A DNA stretch of 8,104 bases from Chloroflexi bacterium RBG_16_60_22 (GCA_001796935.1 MGNX01000010.1:4309-12412), one strand, 5' to 3'. Numbered from the stretch's first letter, positions 1-6,583 are shown. Notes: a model not told the origin generated them from the letters alone. Numbers and translations are program-made.

Positions 1-97
1 CCGGGGCTGGTGCCGGGGCTTGTTGAGTACAACCCGCCAGTATTACTCCGATCATTAAGATTGCAACCAGAATGCCGAGAATTGACCTCTTTCTCAT
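1..97 (-). CDS. Lipoprotein, N-terminal fragment (runs off left edge)
   Basis: Only the first 32 codons are inside the window. The ATG at 97-95 follows a clear Shine-Dalgarno GGAGG (106-110) with an 8-nt spacer. The peptide begins MRKRS, continues with a hydrophobic stretch (about residues 6-20), and reaches a lipobox L20-A21-G22-C23, so Cys23 should be lipidated after signal peptidase II cleavage. The mature part then starts TQQAPAPAP, the Ala/Pro linker common in surface lipoproteins and ABC-transporter solute-binding proteins. Seen: signal peptide, lipobox, ribosome-binding site and a promoter 34 bp upstream of the start. Inferred: an extracytoplasmic binding protein, possibly an uptake component for the substrate handled by the neighbouring enzymes. 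The family cannot be named because the folded domain is outside the window. Confidence 0.85.
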   Translation of the reverse strand, partial: MRKRSILGILVAILMIGVILAGCTQQAPAPAP

Positions 98-130
98 TTT
101 TACTGCCTCCAATATTGAAATTATTCCTGC

Positions 131-159
131 TTTATACTATCAGTAGATACAGTTGTCAT
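131..159 (-). promoter_or_regulatory. Sigma70-type promoter for the lipoprotein gene
   Basis: On the minus strand, ATGACA (159-154) is followed by a 17-nt spacer and TATAAA (136-131). Each hexamer matches the consensus at five of six positions. Transcription would start near 124 and leave a leader of about 27 nt that carries the GGAGG ribosome-binding site. Confidence 0.65.
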
Positions 160-454
160 ACTTATATAAACCACCCCCTTTCGGTTTCTCGTGATAAATT
201 GGCATCAGCCCGTCATCTTCCTGTGATTTGTGAGAGCAAGACGCCTCTTTTTGTACCGCCCTCCAAGGCTCCCCGGTAACTACCGCCATGTGGCGCCGCA
301 GGTTATTTCCCTTTTCAGATGGCCGGCAAATTCGGTCTGGCAAATCCAGATACCGTTAGCTTTCATTTGAACGATTTTTGAGTGTACCACAGCCGAATTC
401 CTGTTGTCAATAATATCGGCCGGACAATCCCCGTTTTTTCGTATCGCCAGGCGG
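160..454. other. Intergenic region without a convincing gene
   Basis: This stretch of about 295 bp lies between the 3' end of the 644-residue oxidoreductase and the lipoprotein promoter. A second possible minus-strand promoter is present: TTGACA (410-405), an 18-nt spacer and TACACT (386-381). It would give a long leader in front of the lipoprotein gene. Small inverted repeats occur at 336-350 (TCTGG/CCAGA, 5-nt loop) and 274-285 (CGGTA/TACCG). No U-tracted terminator for the upstream gene was found. Two tiny minus-strand open frames (28 and 21 codons) have poor ribosome-binding sites and are not called. Confidence 0.5.
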
Positions 455-2389
455 TCATATGGCGTGGCCGATGCGCCGACCGCTGCCGATGGCTTCTCTA
501 ATCCTGGCCGGCTGATACGCGTCACCGATGTGATAGAGCTCGGGTACCATTCCCCGGAGCGACCGGAACAGCTCAAGCCTGGGTTTAAAGCCGGCGGCGA
601 TGATGATGGTGCTGGCCTGGATATTCTCCTGCTTCCCTCCCTGGCTGGTCACGGTCAGGCCGCTTCCCGTTATCTCCTCACACTCCGCGCCGGTGAACTG
701 TCTCACGCCGTTTTCCAACAGCCCGGCCAGAAGCCGCCGCCTGACGGCGGCCACCTCCATGTCCGATGCCAGGTCTTCCAGTACCTCCACGATGGTCACA
801 ACATGCCCCCTGACGGCGAGAAAGAGCCCGGTCTCGCAGCCGACCAGTCCTCCTCCGATAATGACCGCGTTCTTGCCGGCGGGTGCCTTTCCGGCCAGGA
901 TATCCACGGCCGTTAACACGTTCGATTTATTGATACCGCGGATTCGGGGAAATAAAGGGGTACCCCCGTTGGCGACTACGACCGCGTCCGGCCGACTTTG
1001 AATAATAAATTCGGCGGTAATCTCGGAACCCAGCCTGACATCCACTCCGGCCCTGGTTACCTGCCTGGCCAGGTAGCGGCTGAGTTCGGAAAGCGGCTCC
1101 TTGTGGGGGGGCAGCGCCGCCAGGTTAAGCCTGCCGCCGAGTCTATCTTCCTTCTCGAACAGCACCACGTTATGACCCCGCAAGGCTGCCACTCGCGCTG
1201 CTTCCAGCCCGGCCGGACCGCCACCTACTACAATTACCCTCTTCTTCTTCGGCGCGGGCCTGATTCGGTACTGCCTTTCCCGGCCGAGACCTGCATTTAC
1301 CACGCAGTGCACGGGTTCGTGATTTAGCGCCGTGCTCTGCATACATTCCCGGCACCCGATACAGGGTCTGATGTCCTCCATCCCGCCCGAACTCGCCTTA
1401 ACAACAATTTCAGGGTCGGCTAACAGGCGCCTGCCGATGCAGATGAAATCAGCCAGTCCTTCTTCAAGCGCGCGCTCACCGACCTCCGGGTTAAGCCAGC
1501 CGACCGCTATCACCGGCACGCGGACCACTTTTTTTATTTCCGCCGCCAGCGGCAACTCGGCTCCCGGTACGTCCGGCAGACTTACCGGGTCAAAGACGCC
1601 GTAACCGAATATTGAGACATTGATGGCATCAAGGCCCGCCTCCTCGGCCATCCGGACTACCTGTTTGGTCTCCTCCAGGGTGATACCGTTCTCTATTCCG
1701 TATTCCTGGGCCGTAATCCGGCACCAGACCGGGTAGTCCGGCCCGACCGCCTTTCTTACGGCACGTATGATTTCAATGAAGAACCTCGCCCGGTTCTCCA
1801 GCGTGCCGCCATACCTGTCGGTGCGCCTGTTGGCCGCCGGGGAGAGGAACTGGGAGATAAGGTAAATGTGCGCGGCATGCAGCTCCACGCCATCACATCC
1901 GGCTTCTTTAGCCCGGCTGGCCGCCGCCGCAAATCGGCCGGCGATTTCGGCTATTTCAACAACGGTCAATGCGCGGGGTATCTCGCCTCCGGTTATCGAG
2001 ACGGGGGAAGGGGACACTGGCTGTTGCCCGGTGACTATCGACCTCGCCTGTTGGCCACGGTGGAGCAATTGGGGCGCAATCCTGGCACCGTGCTTATGGA
2101 TAGCCGCCGCCAGCCGACGTAGGCCGGGTATATAACTATCGTTGGCCAGAGACAGCTCGGTGAAGCGCCTCCTCCCGCGCGATTCTACGGCCATCCCCTC
2201 GATAATAAGTAATCCGGCACCACCCCGGGCCCTTTCCTCATAGTAGTCGATAGTTCGCTGGCTGATATAGCCCTTGTTCCGGCAGTAGTTCGTCCCCATG
2301 GGCGCCATTACTATCCGGTTCTTTATCAGCATCCGCCCTATCTTGCCCGGCTCAAACAGCTTCTTAAACTGAGTATTACCCGTTATCAT
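455..2389 (-). CDS. OYE-family NAD(P)H:flavin oxidoreductase with FMN, 4Fe-4S and FAD sites
   Basis: This 644-residue cytoplasmic enzyme has the three-part layout of trimethylamine dehydrogenase, 2,4-dienoyl-CoA reductase (FadH) and BaiCD/enoate-reductase-like proteins. Residues 1 to about 335 form the FMN TIM barrel, with NRIVMAPMG near the N-terminus and the catalytic pair H171/H174 in HAAHIYLISQFLSP. Cysteines 343, 346, 349 and 362 (CxxCxxCx12C) should bind a 4Fe-4S cluster; as I recall, this is the trimethylamine dehydrogenase spacing rather than that of FadH. GGGPAG (389-394) is the FAD Rossmann motif, GGGLVGCE (from 512) the NAD(P)H motif, and the C-terminal IGDA motif is intact. All expected cofactor sites are present, so it is probably an active reductase passing electrons from NAD(P)H through FAD and FeS to FMN. 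The substrate is unknown; an enoyl-CoA, dienoyl-CoA or enone is most likely. The start has a purine-rich AGGAAGG directly upstream. No own promoter is evident, so it is probably cotranscribed with the gene at 2618-3268. Confidence 0.93.
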   Translation of the reverse strand: MITGNTQFKKLFEPGKIGRMLIKNRIVMAPMGTNYCRNKGYISQRTIDYYEERARGGAGLLIIEGMAVESRGRRRFTELSLANDSYIPGLRRLAAAIHKHGARIAPQLLHRGQQARSIVTGQQPVSPSPVSITGGEIPRALTVVEIAEIAGRFAAAASRAKEAGCDGVELHAAHIYLISQFLSPAANRRTDRYGGTLENRARFFIEIIRAVRKAVGPDYPVWCRITAQEYGIENGITLEETKQVVRMAEEAGLDAINVSIFGYGVFDPVSLPDVPGAELPLAAEIKKVVRVPVIAVGWLNPEVGERALEEGLADFICIGRRLLADPEIVVKASSGGMEDIRPCIGCRECMQSTALNHEPVHCVVNAGLGRERQYRIRPAPKKKRVIVVGGGPAGLEAARVAALRGHNVVLFEKEDRLGGRLNLAALPPHKEPLSELSRYLARQVTRAGVDVRLGSEITAEFIIQSRPDAVVVANGGTPLFPRIRGINKSNVLTAVDILAGKAPAGKNAVIIGGGLVGCETGLFLAVRGHVVTIVEVLEDLASDMEVAAVRRRLLAGLLENGVRQFTGAECEEITGSGLTVTSQGGKQENIQASTIIIAAGFKPRLELFRSLRGMVPELYHIGDAYQPARIREAIGSGRRIGHAI

Positions 2390-2406
2390 ACCTTCCTAGA
2401 AAATAG

Positions 2407-2425
2407 GCGGCACCGGTCGTGCCGC
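2407..2425 (-). other. Perfect 7-bp hairpin just upstream of the 644-residue oxidoreductase
   Basis: GCGGCAC (2407-2413) and GTGCCGC (2419-2425) form a perfect stem with a 5-nt loop. It lies 17 nt before the ATG of the downstream minus-strand gene. In the minus-strand RNA it is followed by C-TATTTTCT, a weak U-rich run, and then the ribosome-binding site. It could tune translation or act as a weak attenuator or processing site in the transcript from the upstream 216-codon gene. Confidence 0.45.
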
Positions 2426-2485
2426 ACCGCCGATAGATTTCGGCTACTGCTCACCCGAGGATTCCGGGGGGGCTATCGGTTAGTA

Positions 2486-2516
2486 AGGTTAACGGGTAAC
2501 CCCCGCTAACCTTTTT
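2486..2516 (+). terminator. Stem-loop with plus-strand U-tract (terminator-like)
   Basis: The left arm AGGTTAACGGG (2486-2496) pairs with CCCGCTAACCT (2502-2512) around a 5-nt loop, with one A/C mismatch on the plus strand. T2512-T2516 gives a U-tract for plus-strand transcripts. In minus-strand RNA the mismatch becomes a G-U pair, so the stem is continuous there but lacks a following U-tract. No plus-strand gene lies upstream inside the window. It may stop antisense transcripts, or it may be a structural element of the minus-strand spacer between two genes. Confidence 0.4.
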
Positions 2517-2583
2517 GAACTTTGTCCGTCCGGTGACAGCGGTACGATATTACAGCCGGTAAATAACACCCGGTATATTTTGC

Positions 2584-2601
2584 CCAGGCCCGAAGGTCCG
2601 G
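2584..2601 (-). other. Imperfect hairpin with UUCG tetraloop after the 216-codon gene
   Basis: On the minus strand, CCGGACC-TTCG-GGCCTGG folds with one A/C mismatch and one G-U pair, capped by a C(UUCG)G tetraloop, which is known to be unusually stable. It begins 16 nt after the stop codon at 2618. With no U-tract it is more likely a 3'-end stabiliser or processing boundary than a terminator. Confidence 0.35.
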
Positions 2602-2617
2602 AATAAATACCGCCGCC

Positions 2618-3268
2618 TCACTTGGCCTTCTTTTTTTCTTTTCCGAGGCGTTTGTAATACTTATCGGGTACTTTCCTGGGGTCCTTGTACAGGTACTGGA
2701 TACATTTACCGCCCGGCTGAGGCTCGCTTACCCAGGCGGGATATCCCTTTTTATCAATGGCCATCATTTCCAGGACGATGGGGCAGTGAGCACAGTAGTA
2801 GCTAAAACCTTCCTCACCGTGGCTCCAGGGGTGGGCTTCCCTGGTCTTGCCGTACTTCGGCCACATCCTGATTGAGCCCCCGGAGTCGCACTGTATCCTG
2901 AAGGTGAATTTTTCGTCGTCCTCTTCTATCGCATCGAGGTTGGTCATGTGAAAATGTGTCCAGGTAGCGGCCCTCTTTCTGACCTTCTCTTCAATACTTA
3001 TCGGGTCGAATATCCACCCGAGACGGGGCCAGAGGGCGCGTTCGCCGTTTTCCCGGTGTATCTCGTACAATGCCTCTTCCCCCAGATTATCGGCAATATA
3101 GGTGAGCATCAGGTCAAGCCACTGCCGGTAGGATTCGTCAAAGTCATGCTTGGTGCGGTCGATTTCATCCACTAATTCCAGCGCTTTTTCCTTGTCCCCA
3201 TTCTTGATATTCTCCCGGAGTTTTTCAAAAACAGAGACCGTCAGCCGTTTTAATTCCTGCTTGTCCAT
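2618..3268 (-). CDS. Uncharacterised Cys/His-containing protein, 216 residues
   Basis: I do not recognise this family with confidence. The protein appears soluble, with no signal peptide or membrane segment. The N-terminal half (about residues 1-80) is charged and probably helical. The C-terminal half carries four cysteines, C127, C159, C162 and C189. C159 and C162 lie in YYCAHC beside several histidines (H146, H150, H161) and many aromatic residues, followed by a GYPAWVSEPQPGGKC segment and a lysine-rich tail. The arrangement suggests a metal or FeS site, or a Cys-dependent acyl-binding site. A distant resemblance to small Cys-containing hydrolase-like proteins of the L-2-amino-thiazoline-4-carboxylate hydrolase type is possible but unverified. 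The ATG at 3268 has an excellent GGGAGGA ribosome-binding site and a strong promoter (3298-3326). It is the first gene of a probable two-gene unit with the 644-residue oxidoreductase and is divergent from the second oxidoreductase, so a role with these enzymes is plausible. Confidence 0.85.
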   Translation of the reverse strand: MDKQELKRLTVSVFEKLRENIKNGDKEKALELVDEIDRTKHDFDESYRQWLDLMLTYIADNLGEEALYEIHRENGERALWPRLGWIFDPISIEEKVRKRAATWTHFHMTNLDAIEEDDEKFTFRIQCDSGGSIRMWPKYGKTREAHPWSHGEEGFSYYCAHCPIVLEMMAIDKKGYPAWVSEPQPGGKCIQYLYKDPRKVPDKYYKRLGKEKKKAK

Positions 3269-3297
3269 GGTCCTCCCTCGGTCTTTTGATAGCTTAT

Positions 3298-3326
3298 ATT
3301 ATTATACGTCGGTGAGGCAATGTCAA
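3298..3326 (-). promoter_or_regulatory. Sigma70-type promoter for the 216-codon gene
   Basis: On the minus strand a perfect TTGACA (3326-3321) is followed by a 17-nt spacer and AATAAT (3303-3298), five of six matches. The start would be near 3291, giving a leader of about 22 nt with the GGGAGGA ribosome-binding site. An overlapping TATAAT (3306-3301) is spaced only 14 nt from the -35 box and is less likely. Confidence 0.7.
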
Positions 3327-3349
3327 TTACGCCTTTGAACGATTAAACC

Positions 3350-3363
3350 AGGCAGCCGTGCCT
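3350..3363. promoter_or_regulatory. Candidate operator palindrome between divergent promoters
   Basis: AGGCA-GCCG-TGCCT is a perfect 5+5 inverted repeat lying between the minus-strand -35 box (3321-3326) and the plus-strand -35 box (3365-3370), ending 1 bp before the latter. A regulator bound here could affect both divergent transcripts. The half-site is short, so chance is possible. Confidence 0.35.
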
Positions 3364-3364
3364 T

Positions 3365-3393
3365 TTGATAAACGGTGCTCTTAGTCTTATACT
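3365..3393 (+). promoter_or_regulatory. Sigma70-type promoter for the 691-residue oxidoreductase
   Basis: TTGATA (3365-3370), a 17-nt spacer and TATACT (3388-3393) each match the consensus at five of six positions. Transcription would start near 3400, leaving a leader of about 88 nt before the GTG start. Confidence 0.65.
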
Positions 3394-3487
3394 TACACCG
3401 GGGAAGGGAATGGCCGGCAGCAAATTTTAACCGCCGAAGTTGTAGTAAAATATACGATAACCCACGGGTCTGAAAGGAGATAGATTA

Positions 3488-5563
3488 GTGAGCGTTAATT
3501 CAAGGTTCGAGAAGCTGCTGGAGCCATCGAATATCGGGCGGGTAAAGACCAGGAACCGGATGATAAAGACGGCCAACGGGACGTCCTTTATCGAGCCAAG
3601 CGGCTATGTCGGCGAACGGGTTAAGGCTTACTACGAGAACATGGCTAAAGGCGGCGTCGGCCTGATTATCGTGGAATCGTGCGGCGTCGAATACCCCCTG
3701 GGCGTCCAGCATCCGCCGGTCCAGTTCCACCTCGATGATGACAGATATATTCCGGGTTACCGTGAACTGACTGAAGTTATCCACCAGCATGGCTGCCCCG
3801 TATTCTTGCAGTTTCAACACGCCGGGCCCTGGAATCCAACCGGACTGCTGCCGAAGCGCGATACGAAGGCCGCCTCGGCCCTGACCAGGGAAGAGCTGCC
3901 CGGGCCGGGCTTTGACGTGCCCCGGGGACTAAGCCTGGCCGAGGTTAAAGAGTACGTTGATATCTGGGCCAAAGCCGCCGAAAGGGCCGCCAGGGCCGGT
4001 TTTGACGGAGTCGAGGTAAACGGCGCTACCTGTCATCAGATTAATACCTTCTTCTCGCGTGTCTGGAATAAGCGCGACGACGAATACGGCCGCCAGACCC
4101 TGGAAAACAGGGCCCGTTTCATGTGTGATATCGTGCGGGAGATTAAAAAACGCCTCGGCAAGGACTTCCCGGTAAGCTGCCTGATAAATATCACCGAATA
4201 CCGCCACGAGAAGGCTACGACGATAGAGGAAGGCGTGCAATTCGCCAGATTTCTCCAGGACGCCGGCGCCGATGCCATCCACTGCCGGGCCCACAGCTAC
4301 AATCACCGTGACGGACTGCTCCATCCTGACCGGCTGCTCTATCCGGAACCGCCGGAGTCCCTGCCCCAAGACCTGGACTGGAGTCGTAAGGGGAAGGGCG
4401 CCCTGGTGCCCCTGGTCGAAGCGGTCAAGAAGGTGGTATCGGTCCCGGTCTTTTGCGCGTGCCGGCTCGACCCCGTGCTCGGAGAGGAGTTCTTGAGACA
4501 GGGCAAGCTCGACTTCGTCGGTATGACCCGGCGACTGCTGGCAGACCCGGAGCTACCCAACAAGGTAGCCGCGGGAAGACTGGAGGATATCAGACCGTGT
4601 ACGGGCTGTCTGTACTGCATCGACGTCCGTAATAAGAACCAGCCGCTCCAGTGCATGGTGAACGCGGCCCTGGGGAGAGAGCGAGAGTACGCGGTCAGGC
4701 CGGCTCAGCCGAAGAAAAGGGTGCTGGTGGCCGGCGGCGGCCCGGCCGGGATGGAAGCCGCGCGAGTGGCGGCACTGAGAGGCCATGAAGTAACGCTCTG
4801 CGAGAAGGGCCATAAACTGGGAGGACTGATACCCATATCCGCCATTGTAAAGGAAATCGAGCTTGATGACCGCCTGGCCCTGGTCCGCTATTTTAAAACA
4901 CAGCTAGCCAGAGGAGGCGTGACGGTAAAGCTGGGTAGAGAGGTGAACTCTCAGACAATCGAGGAGTTCCAGCCGGATGTCCTCGTCCTGGCGGTCGGTC
5001 CCGTAGATAACAACTTCGAGATACCCGGAAGTCATCGGCGCAATGTGGTCGGCAGCGGGGCACTGCACAAGCAATTGAAGTTTTTCCTGAGATTCCTGGG
5101 ACCGAAGGTGATAGAACGGCTGACAAAATACTGGATGCCTATCGGGAAAAGAGTGGTGGTTATCGGCGGCGCCATGCAGGGTTGCCAGCTGGCCGAATTT
5201 CTCACCAAGCGGGGGAGAAAGGTCACCATCGTGGATACGGAAGAAGCCCTGGGAGAAGGAATAGCGGTCGAGGACCAGCTTCGATTATTTCCGTGGCTGG
5301 ATAAGAAAGGCGTCACCAGGTTGACCGGGGTCAAATACGAGGAAATAACCGACGCGGGACTGGTCATTACCGACCGTGAAGGAAAGCGGCGGACCCTCGA
5401 GGCGGATACCGTGGTGGTTGCCCTGCCCTTCCTGCCGAATACCGGCGTCTTAAAAAGTCTGGAGGGAAAGGCGCCCGAAACCTTCACCATCGGCAGCTGC
5501 GCGGAGCCCGGTCTGATAGTGGATGCGATAGCCGACGGGGCACGCATCGGGTATTCTATCTAA
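3488..5563 (+). CDS. Divergent OYE-family FMN/4Fe-4S/FAD oxidoreductase, 691 residues
   Basis: A paralogue of the 644-residue enzyme, read divergently from it. The GTG start at 3488 follows AAAGGAGA (3473-3480). The TIM barrel spans roughly residues 1-360, the cluster cysteines are C371, C374, C377 and C389 (CxxCxxCx11C), and the FAD motif GGGPAG is at 416-421. Several usual positions differ. The FMN-site segment reads NRMIKTANGTS instead of NRIVMAPM. The catalytic His pair region reads N178-G-A-T181-C-H183 in place of HAAH. The second dinucleotide motif is GGAMQGCQ (560-567) rather than GGGxxGxE. The C-terminal IGDA is IGSC. An insertion of roughly 30 residues, rich in Leu, Phe and Lys, lies before the second Rossmann motif. 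The OYE class with this domain order includes 2-naphthoyl-CoA and dihydronaphthoyl-CoA reductases, bile-acid BaiCD/BaiH and FadH. The substrate cannot be assigned; altered catalysis or a different electron donor is inferred. It is transcribed alone from the promoter at 3365-3393. Confidence 0.92.
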   Translation: MSVNSRFEKLLEPSNIGRVKTRNRMIKTANGTSFIEPSGYVGERVKAYYENMAKGGVGLIIVESCGVEYPLGVQHPPVQFHLDDDRYIPGYRELTEVIHQHGCPVFLQFQHAGPWNPTGLLPKRDTKAASALTREELPGPGFDVPRGLSLAEVKEYVDIWAKAAERAARAGFDGVEVNGATCHQINTFFSRVWNKRDDEYGRQTLENRARFMCDIVREIKKRLGKDFPVSCLINITEYRHEKATTIEEGVQFARFLQDAGADAIHCRAHSYNHRDGLLHPDRLLYPEPPESLPQDLDWSRKGKGALVPLVEAVKKVVSVPVFCACRLDPVLGEEFLRQGKLDFVGMTRRLLADPELPNKVAAGRLEDIRPCTGCLYCIDVRNKNQPLQCMVNAALGREREYAVRPAQPKKRVLVAGGGPAGMEAARVAALRGHEVTLCEKGHKLGGLIPISAIVKEIELDDRLALVRYFKTQLARGGVTVKLGREVNSQTIEEFQPDVLVLAVGPVDNNFEIPGSHRRNVVGSGALHKQLKFFLRFLGPKVIERLTKYWMPIGKRVVVIGGAMQGCQLAEFLTKRGRKVTIVDTEEALGEGIAVEDQLRLFPWLDKKGVTRLTGVKYEEITDAGLVITDREGKRRTLEADTVVVALPFLPNTGVLKSLEGKAPETFTIGSCAEPGLIVDAIADGARIGYSI

Positions 5564-5571
5564 GTATATTT

Positions 5572-6492
5572 TTACCGGCCGAAGCCCAGAAACTCCACCG
5601 GTACCCCGTCCGGGTCCCGGACATATATGAAGGCACCGGCGCGCTCATCATTAAACACTTTAAGATGGGTCAGGAAGTCCAGGCCCTCCTTTTCACAATA
5701 GGCGGCCATCTCTTCGACGTTGTCACAGTTAAAGCATAACTGCAGGTAACCGAAATCTCCCCACCTGGTCGCGAACGGGATAGACCTGCCCCGCGGGCTC
5801 GTGACTTCGAAAAGTTCGACCATGCCTTCACCCTGGCTATTGGCGAGCAGGCAGGAGAGCACCCTGGTCCCATGGCCGCCGGAAACCTCATCGACGAGCC
5901 CGGAAAAGCTCTCATGAACATCGATAATTACTTTGTCCAGCCTGAAGTGCTTCCGGTAGAAGGACATCGACCGCTCCAGGTCGGTAACACCGATTCCCAC
6001 CCAGAGAGCCCCGCCGAATCCGTTTCGCGCCGGAATATTATCGCCGGAGGCCAGTTCTATCAGGTTTCCTTCCGGGTCCTTGCAGTAAACAAAATTGTAA
6101 CTCCCCCATTTCGGAATCTTGACTGACCTGGGTCGGGAGAGGAAATCAATCCTGCCTTTTTGTTCTCCGTAAAACCGCTCTAAATCAGAGACCGCGACGG
6201 TTGTTTTAGCCACCCCGATATCGCCATACCTGAAATCCCGGCGAATAACGCGCGGCGCCGGCGTGGTCATCCGGACCAGCTCGAAGATGATGCCCCCGGC
6301 TTCCTGACAGCACAGAATGGCGGAGAACACGATGCCCGGTGTTCGCAGCAGCTCGCTCATGGGCTCGTGCTCGACCTGCGGGAATTCGGCGAATACCTTG
6401 CTACATGCCATCACCCCTTGATAAAACGCCTTCATCTTTTCCAGGCTCTCCACACCCACCGCCACGTGATGGACACCGGATATATTATACAT
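5572..6492 (-). CDS. Tandem VOC (glyoxalase/bleomycin-resistance fold) protein, 306 residues
   Basis: Four beta-alpha-beta3 modules form two VOC domains, about residues 5-148 and 160-305. The module pattern repeats: HHVAVGVESLEKMKAFY, VAVSDLERFY, VGIGVTDLERSMSFY, then closing strands ending KDPEGNLIELA (near 138-148) and RDPDGVPVEFLG (near 292-303). VOC enzymes bind a divalent metal for epimerisation, lyase or dioxygenase chemistry. Domain 1 keeps H9, E71 and E146 at usual ligand positions, but the third is Thr (T97/T98). Domain 2 has W164 where His is usual and keeps mainly E226/E229 and E300, so it may bind substrate without a full metal site. The chosen start is ATG 6492: the frame stays open to 6654, but the family begins near this Met and a promoter lies inside the longer frame. 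The ribosome-binding site is weak (GGCGGG very close to the ATG). The stop lies 8 bp from the end of the converging oxidoreductase gene. Its function is unproven. Confidence 0.88.
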   Translation of the reverse strand: MYNISGVHHVAVGVESLEKMKAFYQGVMACSKVFAEFPQVEHEPMSELLRTPGIVFSAILCCQEAGGIIFELVRMTTPAPRVIRRDFRYGDIGVAKTTVAVSDLERFYGEQKGRIDFLSRPRSVKIPKWGSYNFVYCKDPEGNLIELASGDNIPARNGFGGALWVGIGVTDLERSMSFYRKHFRLDKVIIDVHESFSGLVDEVSGGHGTRVLSCLLANSQGEGMVELFEVTSPRGRSIPFATRWGDFGYLQLCFNCDNVEEMAAYCEKEGLDFLTHLKVFNDERAGAFIYVRDPDGVPVEFLGFGR

Positions 6493-6555
6493 AGCCCGCC
6501 TACTGCCAGGTTTCAGGTAGCTGACGATTGTCCGCACACCGGCAGAAATATAATT

Positions 6556-6583
6556 TTGACAAACCCTGTCAGCTGAATATACT
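6556..6583 (+). promoter_or_regulatory. Sigma70-type promoter for the zinc-ribbon/HyuA operon
   Basis: A perfect TTGACA (6556-6561), a 16-nt spacer and TATACT (6578-6583). The start would be near 6590, giving a leader of about 175 nt that contains a palindrome, a small hairpin and a terminator-like stem. It overlaps the minus-strand promoter of the VOC gene face to face. Confidence 0.6.

Noticed and set aside
140..205. 21-codon minus-strand open frame starting MPIYH, with a distant GGAAG upstream
   Set aside because: Very short, poor ribosome-binding spacing, and it overlaps the lipoprotein promoter. No support beyond an open frame.
280..366. 28-codon minus-strand open frame starting MKANG, downstream of a possible promoter at 381-410
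   Set aside because: No Shine-Dalgarno site precedes the ATG, there is no recognisable domain, and it is the tail of a longer frame that only shadows the oxidoreductase gene.
160..380. Possible riboswitch in the lipoprotein upstream region
   Set aside because: No conserved core of cobalamin, TPP, SAM, glycine or THF riboswitches could be matched, and the best lipoprotein promoter lies downstream of it.
5522..5548. GATGCG/CGCATC stem with a 16-nt loop near the end of the 691-residue gene as a terminator
   Set aside because: Entirely coding, short stem with a large loop, and the later T-run is more than 15 nt away.
5608..5622. Perfect odd palindrome GTCCGGGTCCCGGAC near the convergent gene ends
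   Set aside because: It lies inside the VOC coding sequence (RDPDGVP), has a 1-nt centre that cannot form a loop, and no U-tract follows. It is explained by codon use.
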